A stretch of DNA of 36,049 bases from an uncultured Bacteroidota bacterium (GTDB taxonomy: Bacteria; Bacteroidota; Bacteroidia; 2-12-FULL-35-15). This document shows, one piece after another, positions 23,672 through 33,700 of this stretch. Position numbers and translations under genes: made by a program. The notes under the pieces were generated by a model, which had not been told where the DNA came from, ran no database searches, and saw only the letters and a program-made list of their open reading frames with translations. The stretch's first letter is position 1. Each line of letters starts with the position of its first letter. The DNA is taken from NCBI GenBank assembly GCA_903919535.1, contig CAIXIP010000083.1, positions 1-36,049 of the forward strand, given 5' to 3'.

Positions 23672-24186
23672 TCTTGATCTTTTTTACGCTGAAAAAGATA
23701 TTGGCTGATAATAACTAAAAGTAGTGTGAATACAGAGCTAACGAGAACTCTGATTAAGGTGGAGAAGAATTCAGAAAATCGGAAAACTTCAATATAAAAT
23801 AAAACAAGATGATGGAAAAGAATTAAAATTCCCGAGTAAGAGAGAAACCATGGGACCCCTAGATATTGTATTGTGGGTTGTGTTCCAAATTCATATCCAT
23901 CTCTAGGGGAAAATAATTTTAACACTCCCGGACGAACGTAAGCCATAAAAACAGCTGCAGAAGCATGCATTCCGGCTGTATCATAAAACATGTCAACAGT
24001 TATTCCCAAAACAAACGCACTCAGTAGTAAGAGCCACCTAGGTGTTTCAAAAGGTAATACAATGATAAAAAGAACATAAATAAAGGGATTTATAAAACGC
24101 CCCAATTCAATGTTTTTTATGATGAGCACTTGAGCTAAAACAAGCACTATAAATCGTATTATATTTCTTATGATTTCGTTAATCAC
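23668..24186 (-). CDS. mreD: Rod shape-determining protein MreD
   Basis: This 172-aa protein has five or six predicted membrane helices and the MreD-like LGITVDMFYDTAGMHASAAVFMAYVRPGVL stretch (residues 59-88). MreD is an integral membrane member of the elongasome. It begins with GTG at 24186, 3 bases after the mreC stop, and its own stop overlaps mrdA. Identity rests on weak sequence conservation plus invariant gene order. Confidence 0.9.
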   Translation of the reverse strand: MINEIIRNIIRFIVLVLAQVLIIKNIELGRFINPFIYVLFIIVLPFETPRWLLLLSAFVLGITVDMFYDTAGMHASAAVFMAYVRPGVLKLFSPRDGYEFGTQPTIQYLGVPWFLSYSGILILFHHLVLFYIEVFRFSEFFSTLIRVLVSSVFTLLLVIISQYLFQRKKDQE

Positions 24187-24189
24187 TTG

Positions 24190-25035
24190 CTAATTATTGT
24201 TTTTAATATCTGCTTCTGATTTTTTCTCCAATGCTTCTTGTTCTTCTTTCATCATGTTATTTACGATATATACATGAGTCAGTTTTTTAAAGTCAGTTGA
24301 TAATTTCACCTTTACAGTATAAAAAATTTCACCTGATTTTTGTTCGAAGCTTTCAACAGTTCCTATCAAAATGTTTTGCGGGAAAATGGTTGAATTAGCA
24401 CTGGTTGTTATAGTATCTCCCTTTAATAATTTTACGTGTGTTGGGATATCATTTAAAGTTGCAATACTGAAATCTGCTCCATCCCATGAAAGTGGACCAA
24501 AGGATCCATCTTTTTTTATTTTAGAACTTATGATTGTTTTGCTATGTAACATTGACATGACTGTGCAAAAATTATCTGAAACATCTTTCACACTTCCAAC
24601 AATACCATTGCTTGTAATCACTGCCATGTCTTGCTTTATGCCTTGTTTCGTCCCCTTATCCAGAGTCAGATAATTGTTACGTCTATTTGTAGAATTATTT
24701 ACAACGTTTGCACTTGTATATGTATATTTTTGGTGGTAAGTAGTATCATTTACAACATACTCGTTATTTACCATAGCTGCAAAAGATACTAAAGAATGCG
24801 AACGTAATTCAGCATTTTCTTTGATCAGATTTTCATTTGCATTTTTTAAATAAAAATAATTCTGAACATTCGAATAGGTTTGTAAAATGTTTGCTGATAC
24901 AAGGTTTGATGAATTGATAAATTTAGCTCTCTGGTAAAAATTATTTTGGACTACCAAATAAACGCATACTGTTTCCAATATAAGGAACAGAAAAACGAAA
25001 TAGTGTTTCCAAATAAATAAAATTAGATTACGCAT
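24190..25035 (-). CDS. mreC: Rod shape-determining protein MreC
   Basis: One membrane helix (about 10-29), a periplasmic coiled coil (about 55-80, YLKNANENLIKENAELRS) and a two-lobed beta domain characterise it. Signature segments are NYLTLDKGTKQGIKQDMAV (120-138) and GIVGSVKDVS. MreC scaffolds the elongasome and activates PBP2. Length (281 aa) is normal. An acidic/basic tail follows the domain. It lies 84 bases after mreB. Confidence 0.93.
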   Translation of the reverse strand: MRNLILFIWKHYFVFLFLILETVCVYLVVQNNFYQRAKFINSSNLVSANILQTYSNVQNYFYLKNANENLIKENAELRSHSLVSFAAMVNNEYVVNDTTYHQKYTYTSANVVNNSTNRRNNYLTLDKGTKQGIKQDMAVITSNGIVGSVKDVSDNFCTVMSMLHSKTIISSKIKKDGSFGPLSWDGADFSIATLNDIPTHVKLLKGDTITTSANSTIFPQNILIGTVESFEQKSGEIFYTVKVKLSTDFKKLTHVYIVNNMMKEEQEALEKKSEADIKNNN

Positions 25036-25119
25036 CTATAAAATACGAGAGTTGTTTAATTGATAAATCGCTAACTGTTATGTGTCAATTCTTAGAAAAG
25101 CAATAAAACCATTCAATTA

Positions 25120-26142
25120 TTATTTCATCAAGAAAGGGAATCTGTCAACATTTTTAAGTGCAATGCCTGTTCCGCGGGCAACAGCACGTAGCGGATCTTC
25201 TGCGATATGTACCGGCAATTTTGTTTTTAATGAAATACGTTTATCCAATCCTCTTAGCATGGATCCGCCACCGGCCAAATAAATTCCGGTACGATAGATA
25301 TCAGCAGAAAGTTCAGGAGGTGTCATTTCTAGTGCATTTAAAATAGCTTCTTCTACTTTTGAAATAGACTTATCCAACGCATGAGCAATCTCCACATAAG
25401 AAACATAAATTTCTTTTGGAATACCTGTCATTAAATCTCTTCCATGCACAGCATAATCAGGTGGAGGATTGTCAATTTCTGTCATCGCTGCACCAACCTC
25501 AATTTTAACTCGTTCGGCAGAACGTTCACCAATTAAAATATTGTGTTGCCTGCGCATATATTCTTCAATATTTGAAGTGAATTCATCTCCGGCAATACGA
25601 ATTGATTTATCGCAAACGATACCACCTAAAGCAATAACCGCAATTTCACTTGTTCCGCCACCGATATCAATAATCATATTTCCCATTGGTTCTTCCACGT
25701 CAATACCAATACCTATTGCCGCAGCCATTGGTTCATGTATCAAATACACCTCTTTACCACCTGCGTGCTCAGCACTGTCACGCACAGCTCGTTTTTCAAC
25801 TTCGGTAATTCCTGAAGGAATACAGATAACCATTTTAAGTGAAGGAGTGAAAAGTCGTTTTCCTGGATTGATCATTTTTATCATTCCACGAATCATGTGT
25901 TCTGCAGCATGGAAATCCGCAATTACACCGTCTTTTAGCGGACGAATGGTTTTAATGTTTTCATGAGTTTTCCCATGCATTTGTTGTGCACGTTTTCCTA
26001 CGGCAATAATTTTTCCGCTCATCCTGTCAACAGCAACAATAGATGGTTCGTCAACCACAACTTTGTCGTTGTAAATAATAAGCGTATTGGCCGTTCCAAG
26101 GTCAATTGCAATTTCTTGTGTTAAAAAGTTAAATAAACCCAT
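25120..26142 (-). CDS. mreB: Actin-like cytoskeletal protein MreB
   Basis: MreB forms membrane-associated filaments that organise lateral wall synthesis. Phosphate 1 motif is IDLGTANTL (14-22), phosphate 2 is IDIGGGTSEIAVI, and the adenosine motif is YLAGGGSMLRGLD. The N-terminal GLFNFLTQE could be an amphipathic membrane-binding helix. Length (340 aa) is normal. It is the first rod-shape gene, 110 bases after purH; no clear TAnnTTTG box was found in that gap, so it may partly rely on read-through from purH. Confidence 0.97.
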   Translation of the reverse strand: MGLFNFLTQEIAIDLGTANTLIIYNDKVVVDEPSIVAVDRMSGKIIAVGKRAQQMHGKTHENIKTIRPLKDGVIADFHAAEHMIRGMIKMINPGKRLFTPSLKMVICIPSGITEVEKRAVRDSAEHAGGKEVYLIHEPMAAAIGIGIDVEEPMGNMIIDIGGGTSEIAVIALGGIVCDKSIRIAGDEFTSNIEEYMRRQHNILIGERSAERVKIEVGAAMTEIDNPPPDYAVHGRDLMTGIPKEIYVSYVEIAHALDKSISKVEEAILNALEMTPPELSADIYRTGIYLAGGGSMLRGLDKRISLKTKLPVHIAEDPLRAVARGTGIALKNVDRFPFLMK

Positions 26143-26252
26143 TTTTGATTTTTAGATTTTAGGATCTTGAAATTTAGTATTTCTTGATCACAATTAATAT
26201 TTTTTTGATTAAGGTTAGTGTCCTAAAAAATTACCCCTTAATTCTAACTCAT

Positions 26253-27779
26253 TTAATGTTTAAAATGTCTTGTTCCTGTTAAAACCATTGATACCCCATT
26301 GTTGTTGCAATATGCAATTGAGTCTTTGTCTTTAATGGAGCCACCAGGCTGTATTACAGAAGTAATACCTGCTTTGTGAGCAATTTCAACACAATCAGGA
26401 AAAGGGAAAAAAGCATCAGAAGCCATTACAGATCCTTTCAAGCTAAATCCAAAATTTTCAGCTTTTACAATAGCTTGTTTTAGTGCGTCAACGCGAGATG
26501 TTTGTCCAACACCACTAGAAATAAGTTGATTGTTTCTTGCAAGCACTATGGTGTTTGATTTTGTGTGTTTCACAATTTTATTTGCAAATTCCAGATCGCG
26601 CAATTCATCAGCGGTTGGAGCTACTGTTGTAACCGTTTGCATATCGGTTTGTGTTTCTGTTCGCAGATCTTTGTCTTGTTCGATTACACCGTTTAATAAT
26701 GTTCTGAAAGATTTTGGTGCAAATTTTACGTTTTTTTGTTGAAGAATAATCCTATTTGGCTTGGCTTTTAAAATTTCAATTGCTTTTGCATCATAAGCCG
26801 GAGCGATGATCACCTCAAAAAATAATTTATTTATTTCTTCTGCACTAGCTACATCAATAATTGTATTTGTAATCAATACTCCACCAAATGCACTTGTAGG
26901 GTCTCCTGCTAATGCATCTTTCCAGGCATCAACCAGTTTTGGCCGAGAGGCTAATCCACAAGCATTATTATGTTTTAAAATCGCAAATGTGGTATCGGTA
27001 AATTCGGCTATTAAACTAACCGCAGCATCCACATCCAATAAGTTGTTATATGATAATTCCTTGCCACTGAATTGTGTAAATAGTTCATCAAGATTGCCGT
27101 AGAAAACGCCCTTTTGATGAGGGTTTTCGCCATATCTTAACACTTTTGCTTTTTGAACACTTTGTTTGAAAGCAAAGGTGTTTTCACCATTAAAATAATT
27201 GAAAATTGCAGAATCATAATGGGAAGAAACGTTGAAAGCCTGAGCAGCCAATCGTTTCCTGTCCTCAATAGTTGACGCACCTTTTTGATTGACTAAAATT
27301 GTGTCATGTAAAAAAGTGTAGTCGTTTTTTGAAGGCACAATTACAACATCTTTGAAGTTTTTTGCGGCAGCCCGGATCAATGAAATTCCTCCAATATCAA
27401 TTTTTTCGATGATTGCTTGTTCTGTGGCACCTGATGCTAGGGTCTCTTCAAAAGGGTACAGATCAACGATAACTAAATCTATTTCTGGGATTTCATATTC
27501 TTCCAATTGGTCAATATCACTCTGCAATCCTCTTCTGCTCAATATTCCACCAAAAACTTTAGGGTGTAATGTTTTTACTCGGCCTCCCAAAATGGAAGGA
27601 TAAGAAGTAAGGGATTCAACTGGAGTAACTGCAAAACCAAGGTTTTCGATAAACTCTTGTGTTCCTCCTGTACTGAATATTTTTACTCCTAATGCATTTA
27701 ATTGGTGAATCACAGGTTCTAAATTATCCTTGTAATACACCGAGATTAAGGCATTTTTAATCTTTTTTAAATCATTCAT
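26253..27779 (-). CDS. purH: Bifunctional purine enzyme PurH
   Basis: PurH performs the last two steps of IMP synthesis: AICAR formyltransferase and IMP cyclohydrolase. The N-terminal cyclohydrolase domain shows ALISVYYKD, STGGTQEFI and GGRVKTLHPKVFGGIL. The C-terminal transformylase has the catalytic Lys-His in ILKHNNACGLA (about residue 268) and ends SDAFFPFPDCVE...QPGGSIKDKDS and GTRHFKH. Length (508 aa) is normal. Its position before mreB is a conserved Bacteroidota arrangement with no known functional reason. Confidence 0.97.
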   Translation of the reverse strand: MNDLKKIKNALISVYYKDNLEPVIHQLNALGVKIFSTGGTQEFIENLGFAVTPVESLTSYPSILGGRVKTLHPKVFGGILSRRGLQSDIDQLEEYEIPEIDLVIVDLYPFEETLASGATEQAIIEKIDIGGISLIRAAAKNFKDVVIVPSKNDYTFLHDTILVNQKGASTIEDRKRLAAQAFNVSSHYDSAIFNYFNGENTFAFKQSVQKAKVLRYGENPHQKGVFYGNLDELFTQFSGKELSYNNLLDVDAAVSLIAEFTDTTFAILKHNNACGLASRPKLVDAWKDALAGDPTSAFGGVLITNTIIDVASAEEINKLFFEVIIAPAYDAKAIEILKAKPNRIILQQKNVKFAPKSFRTLLNGVIEQDKDLRTETQTDMQTVTTVAPTADELRDLEFANKIVKHTKSNTIVLARNNQLISSGVGQTSRVDALKQAIVKAENFGFSLKGSVMASDAFFPFPDCVEIAHKAGITSVIQPGGSIKDKDSIAYCNNNGVSMVLTGTRHFKH

Positions 27780-27802
27780 TTTTTTCGAAAAATTTATTCT
27801 AA

Positions 27803-27838
27803 CAAAAGTACAAAAAAATCGAGCGCTATTGTGCCAAA
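27803..27838 (-). promoter_or_regulatory. Probable purH promoter
   Basis: -7 TACTTTTG (27810-27803, minus strand) lies 23 bases before the purH ATG. A TTTG at 27838-27835 with a 24-base spacer is a possible -33, slightly long. Confidence 0.5.
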
Positions 27839-27936
27839 TGCATATTGTTGATAAATGTTTTTTTTGTTAATAAACAAGGTTTTTAAAGGTTTTTGTTTTA
27901 AGGAAATCTGATTAAAATTTTGGCTTAAAAAATTGA

Positions 27937-27944
27937 TACATTTG
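27937..27944 (+). promoter_or_regulatory. -7 box of the ABC permease gene
   Basis: TACATTTG matches TAnnTTTG and ends 26 bases before the ATG at 27971. No -33 box at normal spacing was found. Confidence 0.5.
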
Positions 27945-27970
27945 TGTAATTTGTAAAACAACAATTTGGT

Positions 27971-29215
27971 ATGATATTTCTGGGTTTGTTTCGCGAGAGT
28001 ATTTTGTTTGCTATCAACGCTTTGGTGGTAAATAAGTTGCGTACTTTTCTTTCGCTACTGGGTATCACTATTGGTATTTTTGCCATAATTACGGTTTTTA
28101 CGATCGTTGATTCGTTAGAACAAAATCTTCGCAAAAGTGTACAAAGCCTTGGTAATGATGTTGTGTTTATTGAGAAATGGCCCTGGACCTTTGGAGAGAA
28201 TTATCCCTGGTGGAAATATATGAATCGCCCGGATGCAGACTACAATGAGTTGGATGAAATTCTTCGAAAATGCAATGGGGCTCAATCAGCGGCTTTTGTT
28301 GCTAGTACCGCCATCACAGTAAAATACAAAAGCAGTAGCATCGAAAATGTAACAATTATTTGCGCTTCACATCAGTACGATAAAGTGAAAAATTTTGAAA
28401 TTGCATCAGGTCGTTATTTTGCCGATATTGAATCTTCTGCAGGCCGTCCCGTAGCAATAATAGGAGATGTTTTAGCAAAAGCTCTTTTCCCAAATCAAGA
28501 TCCATTAGGACAATCGATAAAGATAAATGGGGCGAAAGTGGATGTAATTGGGGTTTTTAAAAAAGAAGGAGAAAGTATTTTAGGTGGAAGTTCAGATACT
28601 CAAATTCTTGTTCCTATTAACTATGCCCGAAGTTTAATTGATATACGTAGCGAAAACCTTAATCCACAAATTATGGTAAGAGCAAAAGCAGGAGTAAGTA
28701 ATGAAGATCTAATTGATGAACTTACCGGATTGATGCGTGCAATTAGGAGATTAAAGCCTCTTGCTGAAGATGATTTTGCTTTGAATCAAACCAGTTTAAT
28801 TTCGAATCAGTTTGATGGTTTATTCGGTATCATTGGTATTGCAGGGTGGATAATTGGTGGCTTTTCTATTCTGGTTGGAGGTTTTGGAATTGCAAATATT
28901 ATGTTTGTTTCCGTAAAAGAACGCACCAATATTATTGGAATTCAAAAATCATTAGGGGCAAAAAATTATTTTATTTTATTGCAATTTTTGTTTGAGTCTG
29001 TTTTTTTATCATTGATAGGTGGTATCATCGGATTGTTGGTAGTCTATTTAATTACTCTATTAGCAGGCGATACTTTCGGAATGGAAATAACATTATCAAG
29101 ATCAAATATAATTTTAGGCTTTACCATTTCAATTTTGATTGGTGTTATTTCAGGTTTTGTTCCTGCTTATGGGGCATCCCAGATGGATCCGGTAGAAGCC
29201 ATCCGGGCAAATTGA
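27971..29215 (+). CDS. MacB/FtsX-type ABC transporter permease
   Basis: This 414-aa protein has the MacB layout: membrane helix 1 (about 22-45, LSLLGITIGIFAIITVF), a periplasmic core domain (about 50-275) and three C-terminal helices (about 280-305, 330-355, 370-400). The family motifs TFLSLLGITIGI, GFGIANIMFVSVKERTNIIGIQKSLGA and DPVEAIRAN are clear. Such permeases act as mechanotransmission devices with a separate ATPase and membrane-fusion protein. Neither partner is adjacent, so they must be encoded elsewhere. The substrate is unknown. Confidence 0.92.
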   Translation: MIFLGLFRESILFAINALVVNKLRTFLSLLGITIGIFAIITVFTIVDSLEQNLRKSVQSLGNDVVFIEKWPWTFGENYPWWKYMNRPDADYNELDEILRKCNGAQSAAFVASTAITVKYKSSSIENVTIICASHQYDKVKNFEIASGRYFADIESSAGRPVAIIGDVLAKALFPNQDPLGQSIKINGAKVDVIGVFKKEGESILGGSSDTQILVPINYARSLIDIRSENLNPQIMVRAKAGVSNEDLIDELTGLMRAIRRLKPLAEDDFALNQTSLISNQFDGLFGIIGIAGWIIGGFSILVGGFGIANIMFVSVKERTNIIGIQKSLGAKNYFILLQFLFESVFLSLIGGIIGLLVVYLITLLAGDTFGMEITLSRSNIILGFTISILIGVISGFVPAYGASQMDPVEAIRAN

Positions 29216-29258
29216 TAGGTGAAAGAATACTTATAAATAATAAGAATAAAATTTCTAA

Positions 29259-29603
29259 ATGGAATCAGTTATAAGAAAACGTCCGATATTATTAACCATT
29301 GTTTGTATACTTGGTTTTGTGTGGATAGTATTTAGTTTTCCTGCAGTGTTTTCTCCATCGGTGAAAAAACTTGGCGACTGGTATCCTGCACTGTTTGGAC
29401 TAATTGTGGCTGCGAGCTTTATCTCCTATATTGGTGTATGGTATATGAAAAAATGGGGAGTAAGTCTTTTTGCAATTACTTTTTTTGTGAAAGAAATTAT
29501 TTTAATTTTTATTGATGATGTAAGTTATGCAGGAATTGTCTTTTCAGTATTTTTTATTTCTTCTATGGTTAGTTTTTATAAGCGAATGGACTCCAACCTT
29601 TAA
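29259..29603 (+). CDS. Small four-helix membrane protein (114 aa)
   Basis: Four hydrophobic segments lie at about residues 11-31, 42-62, 68-86 and 88-108. No family is recognised. It follows the ABC permease by 43 bases on the same strand without an obvious terminator, so it may share its transcript. The frame is well formed, begins with a clean ATG, and is followed by 81 bases of non-coding DNA before the desaturase. Confidence 0.7.
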   Translation: MESVIRKRPILLTIVCILGFVWIVFSFPAVFSPSVKKLGDWYPALFGLIVAASFISYIGVWYMKKWGVSLFAITFFVKEIILIFIDDVSYAGIVFSVFFISSMVSFYKRMDSNL

Positions 29604-29684
29604 ATCGGCAATAAATCCACCTTTGTCGAATTATCACCCGATGCTCCACTGATTTTAATTATATTTATTACTTAACAATATGAA

Positions 29685-30791
29685 ATGAGACAAACAATAA
29701 AATTTGTAAATAGCGATAAAACCCAGTTTTTCAATATTCTTAGAACTCGTGTCGATAATTATTTCATTGAAAATAACATCTCACAGCATGCAAATTCAGC
29801 AATGGTTTTTAAAACCATTTTTATGGTTGCCCTTTATTTTGTTCCTTATTCACTAATTATTTCTCAAATTGCTGCCGGCTGGGCTTTTTGGCTTTGTTGG
29901 GTTATTATGGGCTTAGGTTTAGCAGGTATTGGAATGAGCGTTATGCACGATGCAAATCATGGAGCATACTCATCAAGTAGTCTTATTAATAAAATTATTG
30001 GAAGAGCTTTAAATGTTGGTGGAGGAGATGCAAATAACTGGAAACTTCAACACAACATTCTTCATCATACGTATACTAATATTCAAGAATATGATGAAGA
30101 TATAGATGCAAAAGCGGGAATGCGTTTTTCGCCCAACGCTGAGTATAAGCCAATTCAGCGCTTTCAAGTGTTTTATGTGTTTTTCTTTTATTCTCTGATG
30201 TCATTATATTGGACAACAGTAAAAGATTTTATTCAGTTCTCCCGTTATGGAAAAGATGGAGTAGACAGATCAAATAAAAAAGAAAGATTAAAAAATTTCT
30301 TTATCATTTTAAATTGGAAAGTATTCTACTTTCTATACATTATTATTGTGCCAATTTTTGTTATAGGAATTGTTTGGTGGAAAGTGCTTTTAGGATTTTT
30401 AATCTTACATCTAGTTGCCGGACTTGTTTTGAGTGTAGTATTTCAACTTGCACATGTGGTTGAAGATGCAATTTTCCCTTTGCCAGATGCAAAAGGAAAT
30501 ATTGAAACGGAATGGGCAATTCATCAAATGCAAACGACTGCTAATTTTGCCAGAAATAATTGGTTGCTTACCTTTTATGTTGGCGGCTTAAATTTTCAGG
30601 TAAATCATCATTTGTTTCCCAAGATTTGTCATATTCATTACAAAAAAATAGAACCTATTATTGAACAAACAGCGAAAGAATTTGGAGTGCCTTATATCTA
30701 TAATAAATCGCTTTTTTCTGCACTTCTTTCCCATGTCCGTGTGCTTAAAAAACTTGGAAGAAATGAGGCGCTCACTTTTCCGATAGGCTAG
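29685..30791 (+). CDS. Membrane fatty acid (acyl-lipid/acyl-CoA) desaturase, front-end type
   Basis: This di-iron membrane desaturase has three histidine boxes: H88-DAN-H92, H123-NIL-H127-H128 and Q305-VN-H308-H309. The Gln in the third box is the hallmark of front-end (delta-5/6-like) desaturases, which normally carry a fused cytochrome b5; no b5 domain is present in these 368 aa. Four membrane helices are seen (about 42-60, 68-86, 205-225, 228-250). It probably introduces double bases into membrane fatty acids with a separate electron donor; regiochemistry cannot be read. It converges on mfd with 3 bases between stops. Confidence 0.9.
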   Translation: MRQTIKFVNSDKTQFFNILRTRVDNYFIENNISQHANSAMVFKTIFMVALYFVPYSLIISQIAAGWAFWLCWVIMGLGLAGIGMSVMHDANHGAYSSSSLINKIIGRALNVGGGDANNWKLQHNILHHTYTNIQEYDEDIDAKAGMRFSPNAEYKPIQRFQVFYVFFFYSLMSLYWTTVKDFIQFSRYGKDGVDRSNKKERLKNFFIILNWKVFYFLYIIIVPIFVIGIVWWKVLLGFLILHLVAGLVLSVVFQLAHVVEDAIFPLPDAKGNIETEWAIHQMQTTANFARNNWLLTFYVGGLNFQVNHHLFPKICHIHYKKIEPIIEQTAKEFGVPYIYNKSLFSALLSHVRVLKKLGRNEALTFPIG

Positions 30792-30794
30792 AAA

Positions 30795-33700
30795 TTATTG
30801 CAAGATTGGCTTTAGCTTTTCAATAGCATCATCAATAGATCTTATGTTTTCAAATGAAAGTGTAAGTTTCCCATTTGTTTCTTTCATTTTGCAGTTGCGC
30901 ATATTTTGCTGTACAAACTTTAATACTTTCGTAAAAGTTTCACTTTGGTAGTATGGTGAATCTTGTTTCGGAATAAAATATCCTACCATTCTGTTATTCT
31001 TCAATAATAATTTTTCTAAGCCAATTTCCATTGCCAGCCAACGTAAACGAATAGTATGAATTAATTCAATTGCTTGATCAGGAACGGGGCCAAAACGGTC
31101 GTGCAGATTTTTTTCAAAATGGGATAATTCTTCTTCAGTTGTTGAGTCATCTAACTCGCGGTAGAGATTTAATCGTTCAGTAATATTTGTAACATATTCA
31201 TCAGGAATTAAAATTTCCATATCTGTATCAATGGCGCAGTCACTAACATATTGTTGATGTATAGAACTGTGGACTTTTTTGTTGAATGAATCTCCGATGT
31301 TCAATTCTTCATTTTCAATTCGCAACTCCATGATTGCTTCATCCAAAATTTTCTGATACATTTCAAAACCAATTTCATTGATGAAACCGCTTTGTTCACC
31401 ACCCAATAAATTTCCTGCCCCTCGTATATCAAGATCGCGCATGGCAATGTTAAAGCCGCTTCCGAGGTCAGAAAATTCTTCAATGGCTTTCAATCTTTTT
31501 CGAGCCTCATTGGTAAGTAATGAAACCGGAGTTGTCAATAAATAACAAAATGCTTTCTTGTTTGAACGCCCAACACGTCCTCGCATCTGATGAAGATCAC
31601 TTAAACCAAACATATGTGCTTGGTTGATAATAATCGTGTTTGCATTGGAAATATCTAAACCTGATTCAATAATAGTAGTAGCCACCAAAACATCATATTC
31701 ACCTTCTACAAAACCCAACATTACTTCTTCTAATTTATCTCCATCAAGCTGTCCATGGCCAATTGCAACTTTCACATCAGGACATAATCGTTGAATCATT
31801 CCGGCAATTTCCATAATGTTTTGTACTCTATTGTGCACAAAGAACACTTGCCCACCTCTTGAAACTTCAAAAGAAACAGCATCACGGATAATTTCCTCAT
31901 TGAAAGTGTGAAGCTCTGTTTGCACGGGATATCTGTTCGGAGGAGGTGTGTTGATAACAGAAAGGTCGCGTGCTCCCATCATTGAAAATTGTAAAGTGCG
32001 CGGTATCGGAGTTGCTGTAAGCGTTAAAGTATCAAGATTTGTTTTAAAGGTTTTTAATTTGTCTTTTACACCAACACCAAACTTTTGTTCTTCATCAATG
32101 ATCATCAATCCCAAATCTTTGAATTTTACATTTTTTCCTACAATACCATGTGTTCCGATAAGTATATCAACTTCCCCTTTTGCTAATTTTTCGAGTGTTT
32201 CTTTTTGTTGTTTTGCAGATTTAAAACGATTAATGTAATCTACATTGCAAGGAAAATCTTTAAGTCGTTCTTTAAATGTTTTGTAATGTTGTAAAGCCAG
32301 AATAGTTGTTGGGACAAGAACGGCAACCTGCTTACTGTCACAAACCGCTTTAAATGCGGCACGCAAAGCTACTTCTGTTTTTCCGAAGCCTACATCACCA
32401 CAAACAAGCCTATCCATTGGCCATTCGCTCTCCATGTCTTTTTTTACATCCGCTGTAGATTTTAGCTGGTCAGGCGTGTCTTCATATATAAATGAGGCTT
32501 CCAATTCATGTTGCAAATAATTATCAGGACTGAATTGAAATCCTTTCAAAGCTTTTCGTTTTGCATACAATTGAATTAGGTCATATGCAATTTCCTTAAC
32601 TTTTTTCTTTGTTTTTTGTTTAAGAGTTGCCCAAGCATTTGATCCTAACTTATTTATTTTAGGCTCGGCACCTTCTTTTCCTGAATATTTGGCAATGCGA
32701 TGAAGAGAATGAATACTGATATTTACAATATCATAATCTTTATAAACTAAGCGAATGGTTTCCTGAAGTTTTCCGTTTACTTCAATTGTTTCCAATCCTC
32801 CATAACGCCCAACACCATAGTCGATATGGGTGATGTAGTCGCCTGGATTCAAACCTTTTAACTCTTTTAAAGTTAATGCTTCATTCTTTTTATTGAAACT
32901 GCTTTTTATCTTAAAACGATGATAGCGATCGAAAATCTGATGGTCGGTATAACATGCAATTTTTAAATCATTATCAATAAAACCACTAGAAAAAGAAGCT
33001 CCGCCAAAACCTTCATCAAATGGAAGTTTTTTTGTTTCGGTTTTTGAAGTTGGTGAAATGTCCTCAAATATTTTATATAATCGTTCTACTTGTTTGTGAT
33101 TTTCAGCAAAAATAATATTGCTGTATCCATTCCTGTTATTAGCATTCAGGTTGTCCAGTAAAAAACTGAAATTTTTATTGAAACTTGGTTGTGGTGAAAA
33201 ATTATAGGTAATGGTTTGTGTTGGTTTTAATGAAAAGTGGTTGCCAAATTCCACCAATGGAAATCCTAAAACTTGTTTTGTAAATGTATCTTTATCAATG
33301 TATAATTCTAATGGTTCAAGTTGTTCAATGATTGAATCAAGTTTGCTGAAAGAGGTTTCGGCCTGCACAAATGCTTTCTCAATTCTATCAATCGTAAGTT
33401 GAAAATGCTTGAACCAGATCACAGAATTTTCGGGAATAAACTCAAAAAATGTTTGTCGGCTTTCTTGTAATAATTTGGCCTGCACATTTGGAATGATCGT
33501 GCAATAGGCCAGTTTTTGAATAGATAATTGAGATGTAGGATCGAAACTCCTTATGGAATCAACATCATTTCCTAAAAATTCGACACGGTAAGGGAATTCA
33601 TTTGAGAATGAAAATATATCGACAATTCCTCCTCGAATAGAAAACTGACCAGGTGCTAAAACATAGTCAACTCTATCAAATCCATATTCAATTAAAACTT

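Noticed and set aside
25469-25966. Long plus-strand frame of 165 codons opposite mreB
   Set aside because: It is a shadow of a highly conserved gene on the other strand and resembles no known protein; the same applies to other long antisense frames such as 7148-7627, 10187-10555 and 15977-16393.
26163-26189. Imperfect inverted repeat (GATCTTGAAAT / ATTTCTTGATC) upstream of mreB
   Set aside because: Two mismatches in 11 bases of AT-rich DNA with no T-run or promoter box nearby; too weak to call.
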